Positions 16,451-25,126 of a stretch of DNA of 64,000 nt are shown here, piece after piece (the stretch's first letter is position 1; every line of letters begins with the position of its first letter). The position numbers and the translations under genes are program-made. Source of the stretch: Robertmurraya sp047302285 (GTDB taxonomy: Bacteria > Bacillota > Bacilli > Bacillales > Cytobacillaceae). The stretch is from the NCBI RefSeq assembly GCF_047302285.1, contig NZ_CP154845.1:930001-994000 (forward strand), in the 5' to 3' direction. The notes beneath the pieces are model-generated. The model did not search any database. It was not told the DNA's origin and saw only the letters and a list, made by a program, of their open reading frames with translations.

Positions 16451-16954
16451 ATGAAGATGAGAGAGAATCTTAATGAACTTCAATTTGAAGAAATTGTGAA
16501 TACGTATAGTCCTGAGCTGAAAAAATTGGCGTGGAGATATGTGATGGATCCGTATCTTGTGGAAGATATTGTGCAAGAGGTATTCATAAAATGTTATATC
16601 CATCAAGGGCAATTAGAAGATATTTGTTCGATCAAAGGGTGGTTATATACGATCACGAAAAATCAGTGCATGGATCATTTAAGAACGAGTTATCACCAAC
16701 GAGTGATACCGACCTCCGAATTCTTTATTGCCAACGACCAGACACCAGAATCTGAAGTGATGAACCAACAAACGGGAGAGGAAGTTCAACAGCAAATGAA
16801 TGGTCTCCCCGACAAATACCAAGAAATCTTATATTTGGCCTATATCAAGGATTTGAAAATGAAAGAGATTCAACAATATTTGGATATCAATATTTCTACC
16901 GTAAAAACAAGACTCTTTCGGGCAAAACGTTTGCTAAAAGCAACGATGAACTAG
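16451..16954 (+). CDS. ECF-type RNA polymerase sigma factor
   Basis: About 167 residues. Region 2 is visible as VEDIVQEVFIKCYIH and IKGWLYTITKNQCMDHLR, and region 4 as LPDKYQEILYLAYIKDLKMK followed by a helix-turn-helix and STVKTRLFRAKRLL. These are the two domains of a minimal extracytoplasmic-function sigma factor. No anti-sigma gene follows, which is unusual; control may lie elsewhere or in the preceding ABC operon. The start is uncertain between ATG 16451 and 16457. Confidence 0.88.
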   Translation: MKMRENLNELQFEEIVNTYSPELKKLAWRYVMDPYLVEDIVQEVFIKCYIHQGQLEDICSIKGWLYTITKNQCMDHLRTSYHQRVIPTSEFFIANDQTPESEVMNQQTGEEVQQQMNGLPDKYQEILYLAYIKDLKMKEIQQYLDINISTVKTRLFRAKRLLKATMN

Positions 16955-16984
16955 ATTCCCATGGCGAATGCTGTGGGGATTTTT
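16955..16984 (+). terminator. Terminator of the sigma-factor gene
   Basis: ATTCCCA and TGGGGAT pair over seven positions (one G-U) around a 12-base loop and are followed by TTTTA. It begins immediately after the stop codon. Confidence 0.55.
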
Positions 16985-17029
16985 ATTTGATGAATTATTG
17001 TTGAAATTGAGAAATATTGAACTGAAGGA

Positions 17030-17222
17030 TTAAAAATCCTCATTAAGATAAGTCGCTTTTTTATGTTTTTTATAAGCTAGCAGTGTCATGTTCATCGACT
17101 TTCGGAATTTATCAATGAAATTGTTTGTACTATTAAACCCTACTGAAAGGCAACATCAGTGACATTTGATTCTGATTGTTGCAGTAAAAGTAGGCTTTTT
17201 TGAATTCGATATTTATTCCATT
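17030..17222 (-). pseudogene. AraC-family regulator, C-terminal remnant with frameshift
   Basis: On the minus strand the DNA encodes NKYRIQKSLLLLQQSESNVT and DVAF, then after a one-base shift near 17145 VGFNSTNNFIDKFRKSMNMT and LLAYKKHKK, ending at TAA 17030-17032. That is the second helix-turn-helix of an AraC/XylS protein (VTDVAFSVGFxSxNNFxxxF...P..Y). One T is missing from the expected AFSVGF codons and no N-terminal part is present upstream. This is a dead gene filling the 345-bp gap. Confidence 0.8.
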
Positions 17223-17299
17223 TTAGTATAATTTAATGCATTATTCATTTATCATATGAGATATTGTAATACTATTTTTATACTTAAGGCGGAGAATTC

Positions 17300-18244
17300 A
17301 TGATGAGTAGATACAAGGGAATCATTCTTGTGATAACGGGAGCATTATTTTGGGGGATTGGTGGGACAGTTTCCAAAAAATTATTTCAAGAGTTTGCAAT
17401 AGATGTCAATTGGCTAGTGACTACTAGGTTGCTTATTGCTGGTGTTTTACTCTTAACAGTCCAATTTTTTCGAAAAGATCGTGCTCAAATAATAGGAGTT
17501 TGGAGAACTAGAAGGGTAGCTATTCAATTAATGATTTTTGGGTTACTCGGAATGCTTGCGGTACAATACACCTATATGGCCTCTATTAAACATGGAAATG
17601 CAGCAGTAGCGACATTGCTTCAATATTTGGCACCTGTCATGATCATCGTTTATTTGCTTTTTCGGAGGCAAGCTATCCTTACAAGAAAAGATCTGCTGAC
17701 AGTTTCACTTGCATTAATTGGCTGCTTTTTCTTATTAACCAATGGGTCAATTACTCAATTATCGTTACCAGCACCAGCGATCATTTGGGGTGTTTTATCT
17801 GGAGTTGCGTTAGCATTTTATACTTTATATGCCGTGCCTTTATTAAAACAATACGATTCCCTTGTCATTGTTGGTTGGGCGATGATCATCGGTAGTCTAG
17901 CACTAAGTTTTGTTCATCCACCTTGGCAAATGAACTTTCAATCCTTAACAGTGGAAGCGTATTTCTACTTACTATTCGTCATTATCTTTGGTACGATGCT
18001 TGCTTTTTGGTTTTATATAGAAAGCTTACAAAGTCTCGCAGCTAAAGAATCGAGCCTTTTGGGAAGTACAGAGCCAATAGCCGCTGTTCTCTCATCCGTT
18101 TTTTGGCTAAAAGAACCCTTTGGAGCGTTTCAATGGCTCGGCACCATATGTATTATGATCATGATTGTTGTGCTGGCTTTGAGTAAAAATAGCTCAAATG
18201 AAACAGAACTTTCACAGAGTGAAGAGCCCCTTAAAATTAGCTAG
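17300..18244 (+). CDS. EamA/DMT family transporter
   Basis: A 314-residue protein with ten predicted membrane helices in two EamA repeats. The first helix reads GALFWGIGGTVSKKLF and the second repeat ends with ESSLLGSTEPIAAVLSSVFW, the conserved EamA motif. These carry amino acids, nucleotides or metabolites out of the cell. Ribosome site GGCGGAG precedes two adjacent ATG codons. The stop codon lies in the loop of a 10-bp perfect inverted repeat (CCCCTTAAAA / TTTTAAGGGG, 18227-18254). Confidence 0.88.
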   Translation: MMSRYKGIILVITGALFWGIGGTVSKKLFQEFAIDVNWLVTTRLLIAGVLLLTVQFFRKDRAQIIGVWRTRRVAIQLMIFGLLGMLAVQYTYMASIKHGNAAVATLLQYLAPVMIIVYLLFRRQAILTRKDLLTVSLALIGCFFLLTNGSITQLSLPAPAIIWGVLSGVALAFYTLYAVPLLKQYDSLVIVGWAMIIGSLALSFVHPPWQMNFQSLTVEAYFYLLFVIIFGTMLAFWFYIESLQSLAAKESSLLGSTEPIAAVLSSVFWLKEPFGAFQWLGTICIMIMIVVLALSKNSSNETELSQSEEPLKIS

Positions 18245-18489
18245 TTTTAAGGGGGATTAGCCGCACTTTTCGCCTGAAAAATGATTATCTCATTTGCTAT
18301 TAGTTAGTTATGCTAACAAATTCATTCAGTTAGAGTCCGATGAGATTCAATTCATTCATGAATCAACAGAAAAGATTATCGCATGAATGATTGATGAACT
18401 GAAAACTTTCTTTAGCAATATATGAACTTGTTATGCTATTCTATTTTTGTTTAAGGTTTCGAAGCTTGCCAAAAGGAGGAATGGATGAA

Positions 18490-19161
18490 ATGGATTACAT
18501 AAGGATTACAAGCATAGATGATCCACTGTTTACACAAATGCATCAATTGATGCAAGATATTTTTCCACCAGAAGAGGTATTGGAGTTTGACCTCTGGAAG
18601 GAGCCTTTAGAGGATCCAGGGATTAGAGTATTTGTGGCGGTTCATGAAGGACAAGTGGTTGGAGCAACGGAATATCGTTATTATGAAGATTTCAATGTAG
18701 CGATGACTGACTTTACCATTATCGGCCAAGCTGGACTTGGAATCGGACCATTTTTAGCGAATAAAAGAGCAGCCGATTTAAAGGCGTTAGCAGAAGCAAA
18801 TGGAAAAGAGCTTTTTGGCATGTTTGCGGAAATTTATGATCCATATCGAGTGGACCACTATGAATTTGGTGGCGTTAAGCCGATGGATCCGTATGTTCGC
18901 CGTGAAGTATTGTCTCATTTAGGCTATCGTCGCTTAGACTTTCCATATGTTCATCCATCATGGAATAATGATGGTGAGGCAGTAGAAGGGTTAGATCTCT
19001 CCTTTTTAACGATGGACCCTGAAGTACAGGCGATCGATGCTGAACTAGTGGTGAAATTCTTGAAAAGATATTATACCGTTCTACCAAACAAGCCAAAGAA
19101 ATGGTTAGATATGATTGCAAGTCTAGAATCGAAAGAAACAGTTGCATTAAAACCATTTTAA
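18490..19161 (+). CDS. GNAT-like N-acetyltransferase
   Basis: About 223 residues. Strand and loop order fit a GNAT fold: IFPPEEVLEFDLW, VFVAVHEGQVVGATEYRYY as beta-2/beta-3, FTIIGQAGLGIGPFLANKRA in the acetyl-CoA-loop position and GYRRLDFPYVHPSW near the end. The acetyl-CoA loop lacks the usual arginine, so it is a divergent member. AAAGGAGGA is 10 bases before ATG 18490; an ATG at 18481 touches it. No operon partners. The acceptor is unknown. Confidence 0.65.
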   Translation: MDYIRITSIDDPLFTQMHQLMQDIFPPEEVLEFDLWKEPLEDPGIRVFVAVHEGQVVGATEYRYYEDFNVAMTDFTIIGQAGLGIGPFLANKRAADLKALAEANGKELFGMFAEIYDPYRVDHYEFGGVKPMDPYVRREVLSHLGYRRLDFPYVHPSWNNDGEAVEGLDLSFLTMDPEVQAIDAELVVKFLKRYYTVLPNKPKKWLDMIASLESKETVALKPF

Positions 19162-19221
19162 AAGGGAAATGGCTTTCCGAAAAGTCAGCCCTTAATAGCG
19201 GGTGAAGAAACGCAAAGAGCT

Positions 19222-19407
19222 ATAGACGGAAGATTTCCGCTTAATTAGCAAATATCATGAAAAATAGTTTATATAGCCGGAGAAATTCCGCTTATGAGCT
19301 CGAAAATCATGAAAATAAGTGATTTTGTACTCGATAAGCGGAAATTTTCCCCTTATATTCCTCAAAGTAAGCTTCATCCTGCATGTAACAGGAAATTCTC
19401 CGCTTAT
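19222..19407. repeat. Dispersed 187-bp repeat, copy A (diverged)
   Basis: Four short blocks of the form GGAAA-TTCCGCTTA are spaced as in the near-identical copies at 47841-48027 and 55951-56137, and the total length is the same. Sequence between blocks is shared only in part (for example AATATCATGAAAAATAG and GATTTTGTACTCGATAAGCG), so this is an old copy. It fills most of the gap between the GNAT gene and the maltose acetyltransferase gene. Confidence 0.7.
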
Positions 19408-19449
19408 CACAAAGTCACATTAATCTATGAAATAACATAACCGTTATTG

Positions 19450-20013
19450 TTATTTAACGTCAATTTCCTTAATGATTTTTGCTGGATTTCCCCCTACAAC
19501 AACGTTATTGGGTATATCTTTCGTGACAACGGCACCTGAGGCAATGACGACATTATCTCCGATCGTGACGCCTGGATTAATAACGGCACTCCCACCAATC
19601 CACACATTATCCCCAATTGTAATCGGCTTTGCGTACTCTTTCCCTGAATTACGTTCAGCAGGGTGTAGGGGATGAGTGGCCGTGTAGATATGCACACCTG
19701 GGGCCATCATGCAATTATCTCCGATGCGCACTTCACATACGTCCAAAATCGTACAGTCGAAATTGGCAAAAAAGTTTTCTCCTACATGGGTGTTGTAGCC
19801 ATAATCAAAGCGGATATTTGGTTCCATATAGACGTTTTGACCTGTAGAACCAAGTAATTCTTTTAATAAAGATGTTCGTTTTTCACCTTCTGACTCTAGC
19901 GTTTGATTATAAATTCTAAACTTACGTCTTGCTTCTTCACGGTCTTTCAGTAAAACTGGGTCTGCAGGGTTGTACATTTCACCTGCTACCATTCTTTCTT
20001 TTTCTGATTGCAT
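19450..20013 (-). CDS. maa: Maltose O-acetyltransferase-like hexapeptide transferase
   Basis: A 187-residue protein of the LacA/Maa/NodL type. The N-terminus has the sugar-acetyltransferase helical cap (MVAGEMYNPADPVLLKDREE), followed by left-handed beta-helix hexapeptide repeats (IGDNVWIGG, PGVTIGDNVVIASGAVV) and the active-site-like HPLHPAER loop. These enzymes transfer acetyl from acetyl-CoA to a sugar hydroxyl in the cytoplasm. Ribosome site GAGGAG lies 8 bases before the ATG. It is divergent from the LysE-type gene. Length and motifs fit Maa well; the exact sugar is not certain. Confidence 0.88.
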   Translation of the reverse strand: MQSEKERMVAGEMYNPADPVLLKDREEARRKFRIYNQTLESEGEKRTSLLKELLGSTGQNVYMEPNIRFDYGYNTHVGENFFANFDCTILDVCEVRIGDNCMMAPGVHIYTATHPLHPAERNSGKEYAKPITIGDNVWIGGSAVINPGVTIGDNVVIASGAVVTKDIPNNVVVGGNPAKIIKEIDVK

Positions 20014-20112
20014 GGTAATTACTCCTCTGTCTTTTTCATATGAAAAATAATTCTTGCAGAATATTGAAAAATATTATACTCTGTTGTTAATTTTAAACAG
20101 GGGTGGTTTCCA

Positions 20113-20721
20113 ATGAATGATTTCTTCACCTTTCTATTATTATCATTATTTGTAGTCATGAGTCCAGGTATAGATACGGCTCTTATTACAAAAAGAACGA
20201 TTTCAGATGGACGAAAAGATGGTTACCGAATCGCACTTGGAATTACAACGGGTTCTTTGGTACATACTTTAGCAGCTGCTTTCGGATTATCGGCAATTCT
20301 TATGCAGTCGGCTATTGCTTTCGAAATTGTGAAGTATGTAGGAGCCATTTATCTTATTTATCTTGGAGCTACTTCCTTTATTAAAAAGGATAAAGAAACG
20401 AAGTCTGGTTTAGAGAAGAATACGAAGAAATCACCTTTTACGCAAGGGCTATTATCGAATGTTCTTAATCCAAAGGTGGCGATGTTTTTTATCACGTTTC
20501 TTCCCCAATTTGTAAATGGGTCAAATAATGTGACAACTCAGCTTATCATGATGGGTGTGATATACACGGTATTATCGATCACTTGGTTTTTTGTTTATGT
20601 ATTTTTCATCAACTATTTGCGTGAGTGGTTAATGTCTGCGAAAGTTCAACGAATGATGGATAAAACAACAGGAATTATCCTCATTGGCTTTGGATTGAAA
20701 TTAGCGTTGGAGAAGAAATAA
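20113..20721 (+). CDS. LysE/RhtB family exporter
   Basis: A 202-residue membrane protein with five to six helices. The N-terminal MSPGIDTALITKRTISDGRKDG and the middle LLSNVLNPKVAMFFITFLPQF are characteristic of RhtB/LysE amino-acid exporters. The start is ATG 20113 with AGGGGTGG upstream. It probably exports a neutral or hydroxy amino acid; the substrate is not predictable. Confidence 0.9.
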   Translation: MNDFFTFLLLSLFVVMSPGIDTALITKRTISDGRKDGYRIALGITTGSLVHTLAAAFGLSAILMQSAIAFEIVKYVGAIYLIYLGATSFIKKDKETKSGLEKNTKKSPFTQGLLSNVLNPKVAMFFITFLPQFVNGSNNVTTQLIMMGVIYTVLSITWFFVYVFFINYLREWLMSAKVQRMMDKTTGIILIGFGLKLALEKK

Positions 20722-20800
20722 TCATATTTTACTGCCATCTTTTGCCCCATCATATCCACTACCACCCTTTCATAGTATGAAATAGGAAGGAGTGGGGTGG

Positions 20801-22273
20801 ATGAGTAGAGTAGCGACCGAATATTCTTATTTGAATTATCCAGATGATATGCTTTATTTAATTAGAAATGGGTTAAACAAGGGAACAACTCCGAAAAGAA
20901 TTTTGATTGCAGGTGCTGGGATGGCAGGGCTTGTTGCAGCTTCTCTGTTAAAACAAGCTGGCCATCGTGTAACGGTGGTTGAGGGGAATTCCCGAATTGG
21001 TGGTCGAATTTATACCGTTCGCAAGCCTTTTAGTGATGGGAACTATTTGGATTTTGGAGCGATGAGAATCCCTGACAACCATCTATTAGTTTTAGAATAT
21101 ATTCGTCGCTTCAAGCTTAAAACCAATAACTTCATAAATGCTACTCCAAATGATTTGATTTACGTGAATAATGTGCTAACGACAAGTTCCTATTATGAAC
21201 AAAATCCTGATGTGTTACGTTTTCCTCTCAGCGGTTGGGAAAAAGGGAAGACGGCAACCGAACTATTTTTAGCAGCCGTACAGCCCTTTTTAGATCGCTA
21301 TCAACATAGCACGACAGAGGAACAGGAAGAATTAATGAAACAATTTGATGATTATTCGATGGAAGCTTTTTTGAGAGATAATCCTTATGGCCCTTCTTTG
21401 TCATTGAATGCGATTCGGTTAATTAGCATTATGCTTGGAATGGAAGGTTTTCGTGAACTCTCATTTGTTGGGATTGTGACGGATATTATATATCCGATTT
21501 TTAACGAGGATGCCCAATTTTTTGAGATAGTTGGTGGGAATGACCGTTTACCTTATTCATTTCTAACCGAATTAAGGAATGAAATTTATTTGAATGAGAA
21601 AATTACAAAAATCATTCAAGATGAGCAGGGTGTGTTTTTTCAGACAACCAATCAAGTAACAGGGCAGGTACATACTTTTACAGGAGATTATGCGATTATT
21701 ACGATTCCTTTTTCAGCTCTGCAATTGATTGATATTGAACCGTACGAGTCGATCACCTTCAATAAGCGGCAAGCGATTCGGGAGATACTAAGTATATCTT
21801 CGGTGAAAGTTGGGATTGAATTTAGGTATCCTTTTTGGGAGAGTTACCAAGTAGGCAACGCGATTTCTGATTTGCCGACACGATTCAGTTATATCCCTAG
21901 TCATAATATCGGCCGAACGGGACCAGCAGTCATGCTGGCAAGTTATAGTTGGGGACATGATGCTGCATTGTGGAATAGTCTTTCCAACCAGGAAGTCATT
22001 CAATATGTCTTAAAGGACTTAGCAAAAATATATGGATCCATCGTGTACCAGGAGTTTTTAAAAGGGGTCACTTTTAATTGGGGTAGAAACCCTTTTTCTG
22101 CAGGCTGTTTTACACTTTATGCACCAGGGCAAAAAATAGATTTAGGTGATGTTATTTATCAACCAGAGGGAAGAATGCACTTTGCTGGTGAGCATACTTC
22201 TACTTTCCATGGATGGGTAGAAGGAGCGGTGGAATCAGGTATTCGAGTTGCGTATGAGGTAAATGGAAGATAG
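20801..22273 (+). CDS. Flavin-containing monoamine oxidase
   Basis: About 490 residues. The FAD dinucleotide fold is ILIAGAGMAGLVAASLLKQA with the ribose-binding glutamate in VVEGNSRIGGR. The C-terminal FAD motif is MHFAGEHTSTFHGWVEGAVE. It oxidatively deaminates an amine or amino acid using oxygen, in the cytoplasm. ATG 20801 is preferred over GTG 20792 because AAGGAG lies 8 bases before it. It stands alone, and the next operon's promoter begins 14 bp after its stop. Confidence 0.88.
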   Translation: MSRVATEYSYLNYPDDMLYLIRNGLNKGTTPKRILIAGAGMAGLVAASLLKQAGHRVTVVEGNSRIGGRIYTVRKPFSDGNYLDFGAMRIPDNHLLVLEYIRRFKLKTNNFINATPNDLIYVNNVLTTSSYYEQNPDVLRFPLSGWEKGKTATELFLAAVQPFLDRYQHSTTEEQEELMKQFDDYSMEAFLRDNPYGPSLSLNAIRLISIMLGMEGFRELSFVGIVTDIIYPIFNEDAQFFEIVGGNDRLPYSFLTELRNEIYLNEKITKIIQDEQGVFFQTTNQVTGQVHTFTGDYAIITIPFSALQLIDIEPYESITFNKRQAIREILSISSVKVGIEFRYPFWESYQVGNAISDLPTRFSYIPSHNIGRTGPAVMLASYSWGHDAALWNSLSNQEVIQYVLKDLAKIYGSIVYQEFLKGVTFNWGRNPFSAGCFTLYAPGQKIDLGDVIYQPEGRMHFAGEHTSTFHGWVEGAVESGIRVAYEVNGR

Positions 22274-22287
22274 ATTGAAAAATGAGG

Positions 22288-22316
22288 TTGACAATCATAA
22301 AAGTATCATTTAAAAT
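22288..22316 (+). promoter_or_regulatory. Promoter of the quinone-detoxification operon
   Basis: TTGACA (22288-22293) and TAAAAT (22311-22316) are separated by 17 bp. The first MhqR-like operator starts at the next base. Confidence 0.75.
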
Positions 22317-22334
22317 TATCTTGAATTAAAGATA
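22317..22334. promoter_or_regulatory. MhqR-type operator 1 (imperfect)
   Basis: TATCTTGAATTAAAGATA matches the perfect palindrome at 22380 in 15 of 18 positions. It directly follows the -10 box, where bound repressor would cover the transcription start. Confidence 0.7.
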
Positions 22335-22379
22335 AATAGTTTCGAGACAAAAAAGTAAAAATATATTTTTTTGCTTATA

Positions 22380-22397
22380 TATCTCGAATTCGAGATA
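22380..22397. promoter_or_regulatory. MhqR-type operator 2 (perfect palindrome)
   Basis: TATCTCGAATTCGAGATA is an 18-bp perfect palindrome that agrees with the published Bacillus subtilis MhqR consensus (tATCTcgaAtTCgAGATa, from memory). It lies 70 bp before the first dioxygenase start. Confidence 0.85.
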
Positions 22398-22466
22398 TTA
22401 TTTCATAAGTAAGATGTTCGAGTACAGATAAAACTAGCAAATGAAATAGAAAGAGGAGTGTTTTAC

Positions 22467-23405
22467 ATGGGAAAACAAACTGCAGGAATTCATCATATAA
22501 CAGCAATCGTTGGACATCCACAGGAGAACGTTGATTTTTATGCGGGAGTGCTAGGGCTTCGCTTAGTCAAACAAACCGTCAATTTTGATGACCCTGGTAC
22601 CTATCATTTTTATTTCGGAGATGAGGAAGGAAAACCAGGAACGATCATTACCTTCTTCCCATGGGCTGGAGCGCGACAAGGCGTGATTGGTGATGGTCAA
22701 GTTGGAGTAACGACTTATGTAGTACCAACTGGTTCTCTGGAGTTTTGGAAAAAGAGATTAGAAAAATTTGATGTACCATTCACAATGGTTGAACGCTTTG
22801 GAGAGCAATATGTAAGATTTGATGATCCACATGGACTTCGTTTAGAAATCGTTGAAAGAGATGCAGGGGAAAAAAATACATGGTCTTTTGGTGGGATCAC
22901 TCCAGAAGTGGCGATTAAAGGATTCGGTGGTGCGACACTATTCTCTACTCAGCCGAAAAAAACCGGAGAACTGTTAGAAAAGCAAATGGGATTTGAACTT
23001 GTTGGCGAGGAAGGGGACATGGTTCGCTACCAATCTCCAGCAGACATTGGAAATATCATTGATCTTAAAATGACTTCTAATGGTCGCGGTCAAATGGGTG
23101 TAGGAACCGTTCATCACATTGCGATGCGCGCGACCGATGATGCCGACCAATTAATTTGGCAAGAGCGTCTATCCTTGAATGGTTATGGTGTTACACCAGT
23201 GCAGGACCGGAACTATTTTAATTCGATTTATTTTCGCGAGCATGGTGAGATATTGTTTGAGATTGCGACAGATCTTCCAGGATTCGCACTTGATGAAGCT
23301 CATGATAAGTTAGGGGAAAAGCTTATGCTACCGGAACGATATGAAAAATTTAGGGGACAAATTGAACGAGGGCTGATTCCCTTTGAAGTGAGAGAGTTGA
23401 ATTAA
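22467..23405 (+). CDS. Ring-cleaving dioxygenase, MhqA/MhqO type (first)
   Basis: About 312 residues with two vicinal-oxygen-chelate (glyoxalase-like) modules. The N-terminal IHHITAIVGHPQENVDFYAG holds an expected metal His, GTVHHIAMRATD opens the second half, and FEIATDLPGF carries the metal glutamate. Bacillus MhqA, MhqE and MhqO are hydroquinone-specific extradiol dioxygenases induced by quinones and diamide. ATG 22467 is used because GAGGAG lies 9 bases upstream. It is first in an operon with a second dioxygenase, an MhqD-like hydrolase and a quinone reductase behind MhqR-type operators. Confidence 0.9.
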   Translation: MGKQTAGIHHITAIVGHPQENVDFYAGVLGLRLVKQTVNFDDPGTYHFYFGDEEGKPGTIITFFPWAGARQGVIGDGQVGVTTYVVPTGSLEFWKKRLEKFDVPFTMVERFGEQYVRFDDPHGLRLEIVERDAGEKNTWSFGGITPEVAIKGFGGATLFSTQPKKTGELLEKQMGFELVGEEGDMVRYQSPADIGNIIDLKMTSNGRGQMGVGTVHHIAMRATDDADQLIWQERLSLNGYGVTPVQDRNYFNSIYFREHGEILFEIATDLPGFALDEAHDKLGEKLMLPERYEKFRGQIERGLIPFEVRELN

Positions 23406-23511
23406 TCCTAATTCTTACCTTTTGAAAGGGACTGATATCTAGCGCGGTTAGTCGCTTAGCAGGTACAAATTTTCATTAGAATGAGGGAAATAGGAGAAGG
23501 AGGTGGCAAAT

Positions 23512-24429
23512 TTGTTGAAATCAATCGGAATCCATCACATCACGGCTATGGTCAATGATGCTCAAAGAAACATCGATTTTTACACGGATGTTCTTGGTTT
23601 AAGACTGGTGAAAAGAACGGTGAACTTTGAGCGACCAGAGGTATATCATCTCTATTTTGGAGATTACAGTGGGCAACCAGGTACGATCATCACTTTTTTT
23701 CCATGGGAAAAACAATTAAAGGGACGAATCGGGACTGGTCAGGTTGGGGTTACAAGTTATGTCATCCCTAAAGATTCGATGCCTTTCTGGAAAAATCGTC
23801 TTCAACAATTTGGGTTTGAATATGAAACGTCTATTCGTTTTGGAGAAAAAATTCTATCGTTTACTGATCCAGACGGTCTTGAATTGGAGCTCATCGAGCG
23901 TCAAGTTGAATCAAGCGATCATGAGGTTATGGGGTTTGCTGGTGCAACCCTGTTTTCGGCACAGCCTAATAAAACAGCGGAAATATTAGAGAATCTGTTC
24001 GGAATGAAATGTGTCGGGGATGAAAATGGATTTTTACGATTTAAAGCGGAGGCGTCTGTTGGCAATAGTATCGATATTAAGCTCACTCCATCGGTTAGAG
24101 GATTGATGGGAGCGGGGACGGTTCATCATATAGCCTTTAGAGCAAAAGATGAAAAAGAGTTATTCCAATGGAGAGAACTCCTTTTAGATAAAGGCTATAA
24201 TCCAACAGAAGTTCGAGATCGAAACTACTTTAAATCTATCTATTTCCAGGATGAAGGTGGAATTCTTTTTGAAATCGCGACAGATATCCCAGGTTTTACG
24301 GTTGATGAATCGATTGAGCATCTAGGTGAAGGGCTAATGTTGCCACCGTGGTTAGAAACAAAAAGGGAAGCATTAGAAGATCAGTTGCCAAAAGTGGAAG
24401 TACGTATTGTGGAGGGAAATCAATCATGA
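23512..24429 (+). CDS. Ring-cleaving dioxygenase, MhqA/MhqO type (second)
   Basis: A paralogue of the gene just upstream, about 305 residues, with the same landmarks: IHHITAMVNDAQRNIDFYTD, GTVHHIAFRAKD and LFEIATDIPGF. The TTG at 23512 is the likely start, 8 bases after GAAGGAGG; TTG 23515 is an alternative. The stop TGA overlaps the ATG of the hydrolase gene (ATGA). Two tandem copies suggest division of labour between related hydroquinones or catechols, which is inference. Confidence 0.9.
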   Translation: MLKSIGIHHITAMVNDAQRNIDFYTDVLGLRLVKRTVNFERPEVYHLYFGDYSGQPGTIITFFPWEKQLKGRIGTGQVGVTSYVIPKDSMPFWKNRLQQFGFEYETSIRFGEKILSFTDPDGLELELIERQVESSDHEVMGFAGATLFSAQPNKTAEILENLFGMKCVGDENGFLRFKAEASVGNSIDIKLTPSVRGLMGAGTVHHIAFRAKDEKELFQWRELLLDKGYNPTEVRDRNYFKSIYFQDEGGILFEIATDIPGFTVDESIEHLGEGLMLPPWLETKREALEDQLPKVEVRIVEGNQS

Positions 24430-25034
24430 AGCATATTTTTAATCAAGGAACAGATAAGACAAAACCAACCTTGCTTTTATTACATGGAACAGGGGGAAAT
24501 GAGTTAGACTTACTGCCACTCGCTGGAAGAATTGATGATGAAGCCTCCGTATTAAGTGTCCGTGGCAATGCCCTTGAAAATGGAATGCCACGATTCTTCA
24601 GACGATTAGCGGAAGGAGTCTTCGACGAGGAGGATCTTATTTTTCGCACGAAGGAATTAAATCAGTTTCTCAATGATGCTGCAAAGGAATATGGATTTGA
24701 TCGAGACAATGTGGTTGCCGTCGGTTATTCCAATGGGGCCAATATCGCAGCAAGTCTTTTATTTCACTACGATAATGCGTTAAAGGCGGCTATTCTCCAC
24801 CATCCAATGGTTCCAAGAAGAGGAGTGGAACTTCCTGATTTAACTGGCAAGTCTGTGTTCATTTCAGCAGGTACGAACGATCCGATTTGCTCAGCGGAAG
24901 AATCCGAGGAATTAAAATCATTATTGGAAAATGCCAAAGTAAGTGTTGAGCTTCATTGGGAAAATCGAGGCCATCAATTAACACTTGACGAGGTAGTAGC
25001 TGCGGCTAAATGGTATCAAAAGATTCATGCATAG
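24426..25034 (+). CDS. mhqD: Carboxylesterase/phospholipase-like hydrolase, MhqD type
   Basis: A 202-residue alpha/beta hydrolase. The oxyanion loop is LLLLHGTGGNE, the nucleophile elbow GYSNGANIA holds the serine, the acid is in GTNDPICS and the base is in NRGHQLTLDE. This is the short carboxylesterase 2 family to which MhqD belongs. The start ATG 24426 overlaps the upstream stop and has GGAGGG before it; a longer in-frame extension upstream is merely read-through of the neighbour's other frame. It probably acts on quinone-derived ring-cleavage products or adducts. Confidence 0.87.
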   Translation: MKHIFNQGTDKTKPTLLLLHGTGGNELDLLPLAGRIDDEASVLSVRGNALENGMPRFFRRLAEGVFDEEDLIFRTKELNQFLNDAAKEYGFDRDNVVAVGYSNGANIAASLLFHYDNALKAAILHHPMVPRRGVELPDLTGKSVFISAGTNDPICSAEESEELKSLLENAKVSVELHWENRGHQLTLDEVVAAAKWYQKIHA

Positions 25035-25126
25035 GAACATAAAAAGTAACAGAAACTAGGTGGTGGTTGTATATGGGCATTTTGTCCAAGCTATTTGGAA
25101 ATTCACTGAAAAAGGAGTCTAAACCA

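Noticed and set aside
24348..24425. Upstream extension of the MhqD-like hydrolase
   Set aside because: It reads the end of the dioxygenase gene in another frame; the ATGA overlap with GGAGGG gives the correct start.
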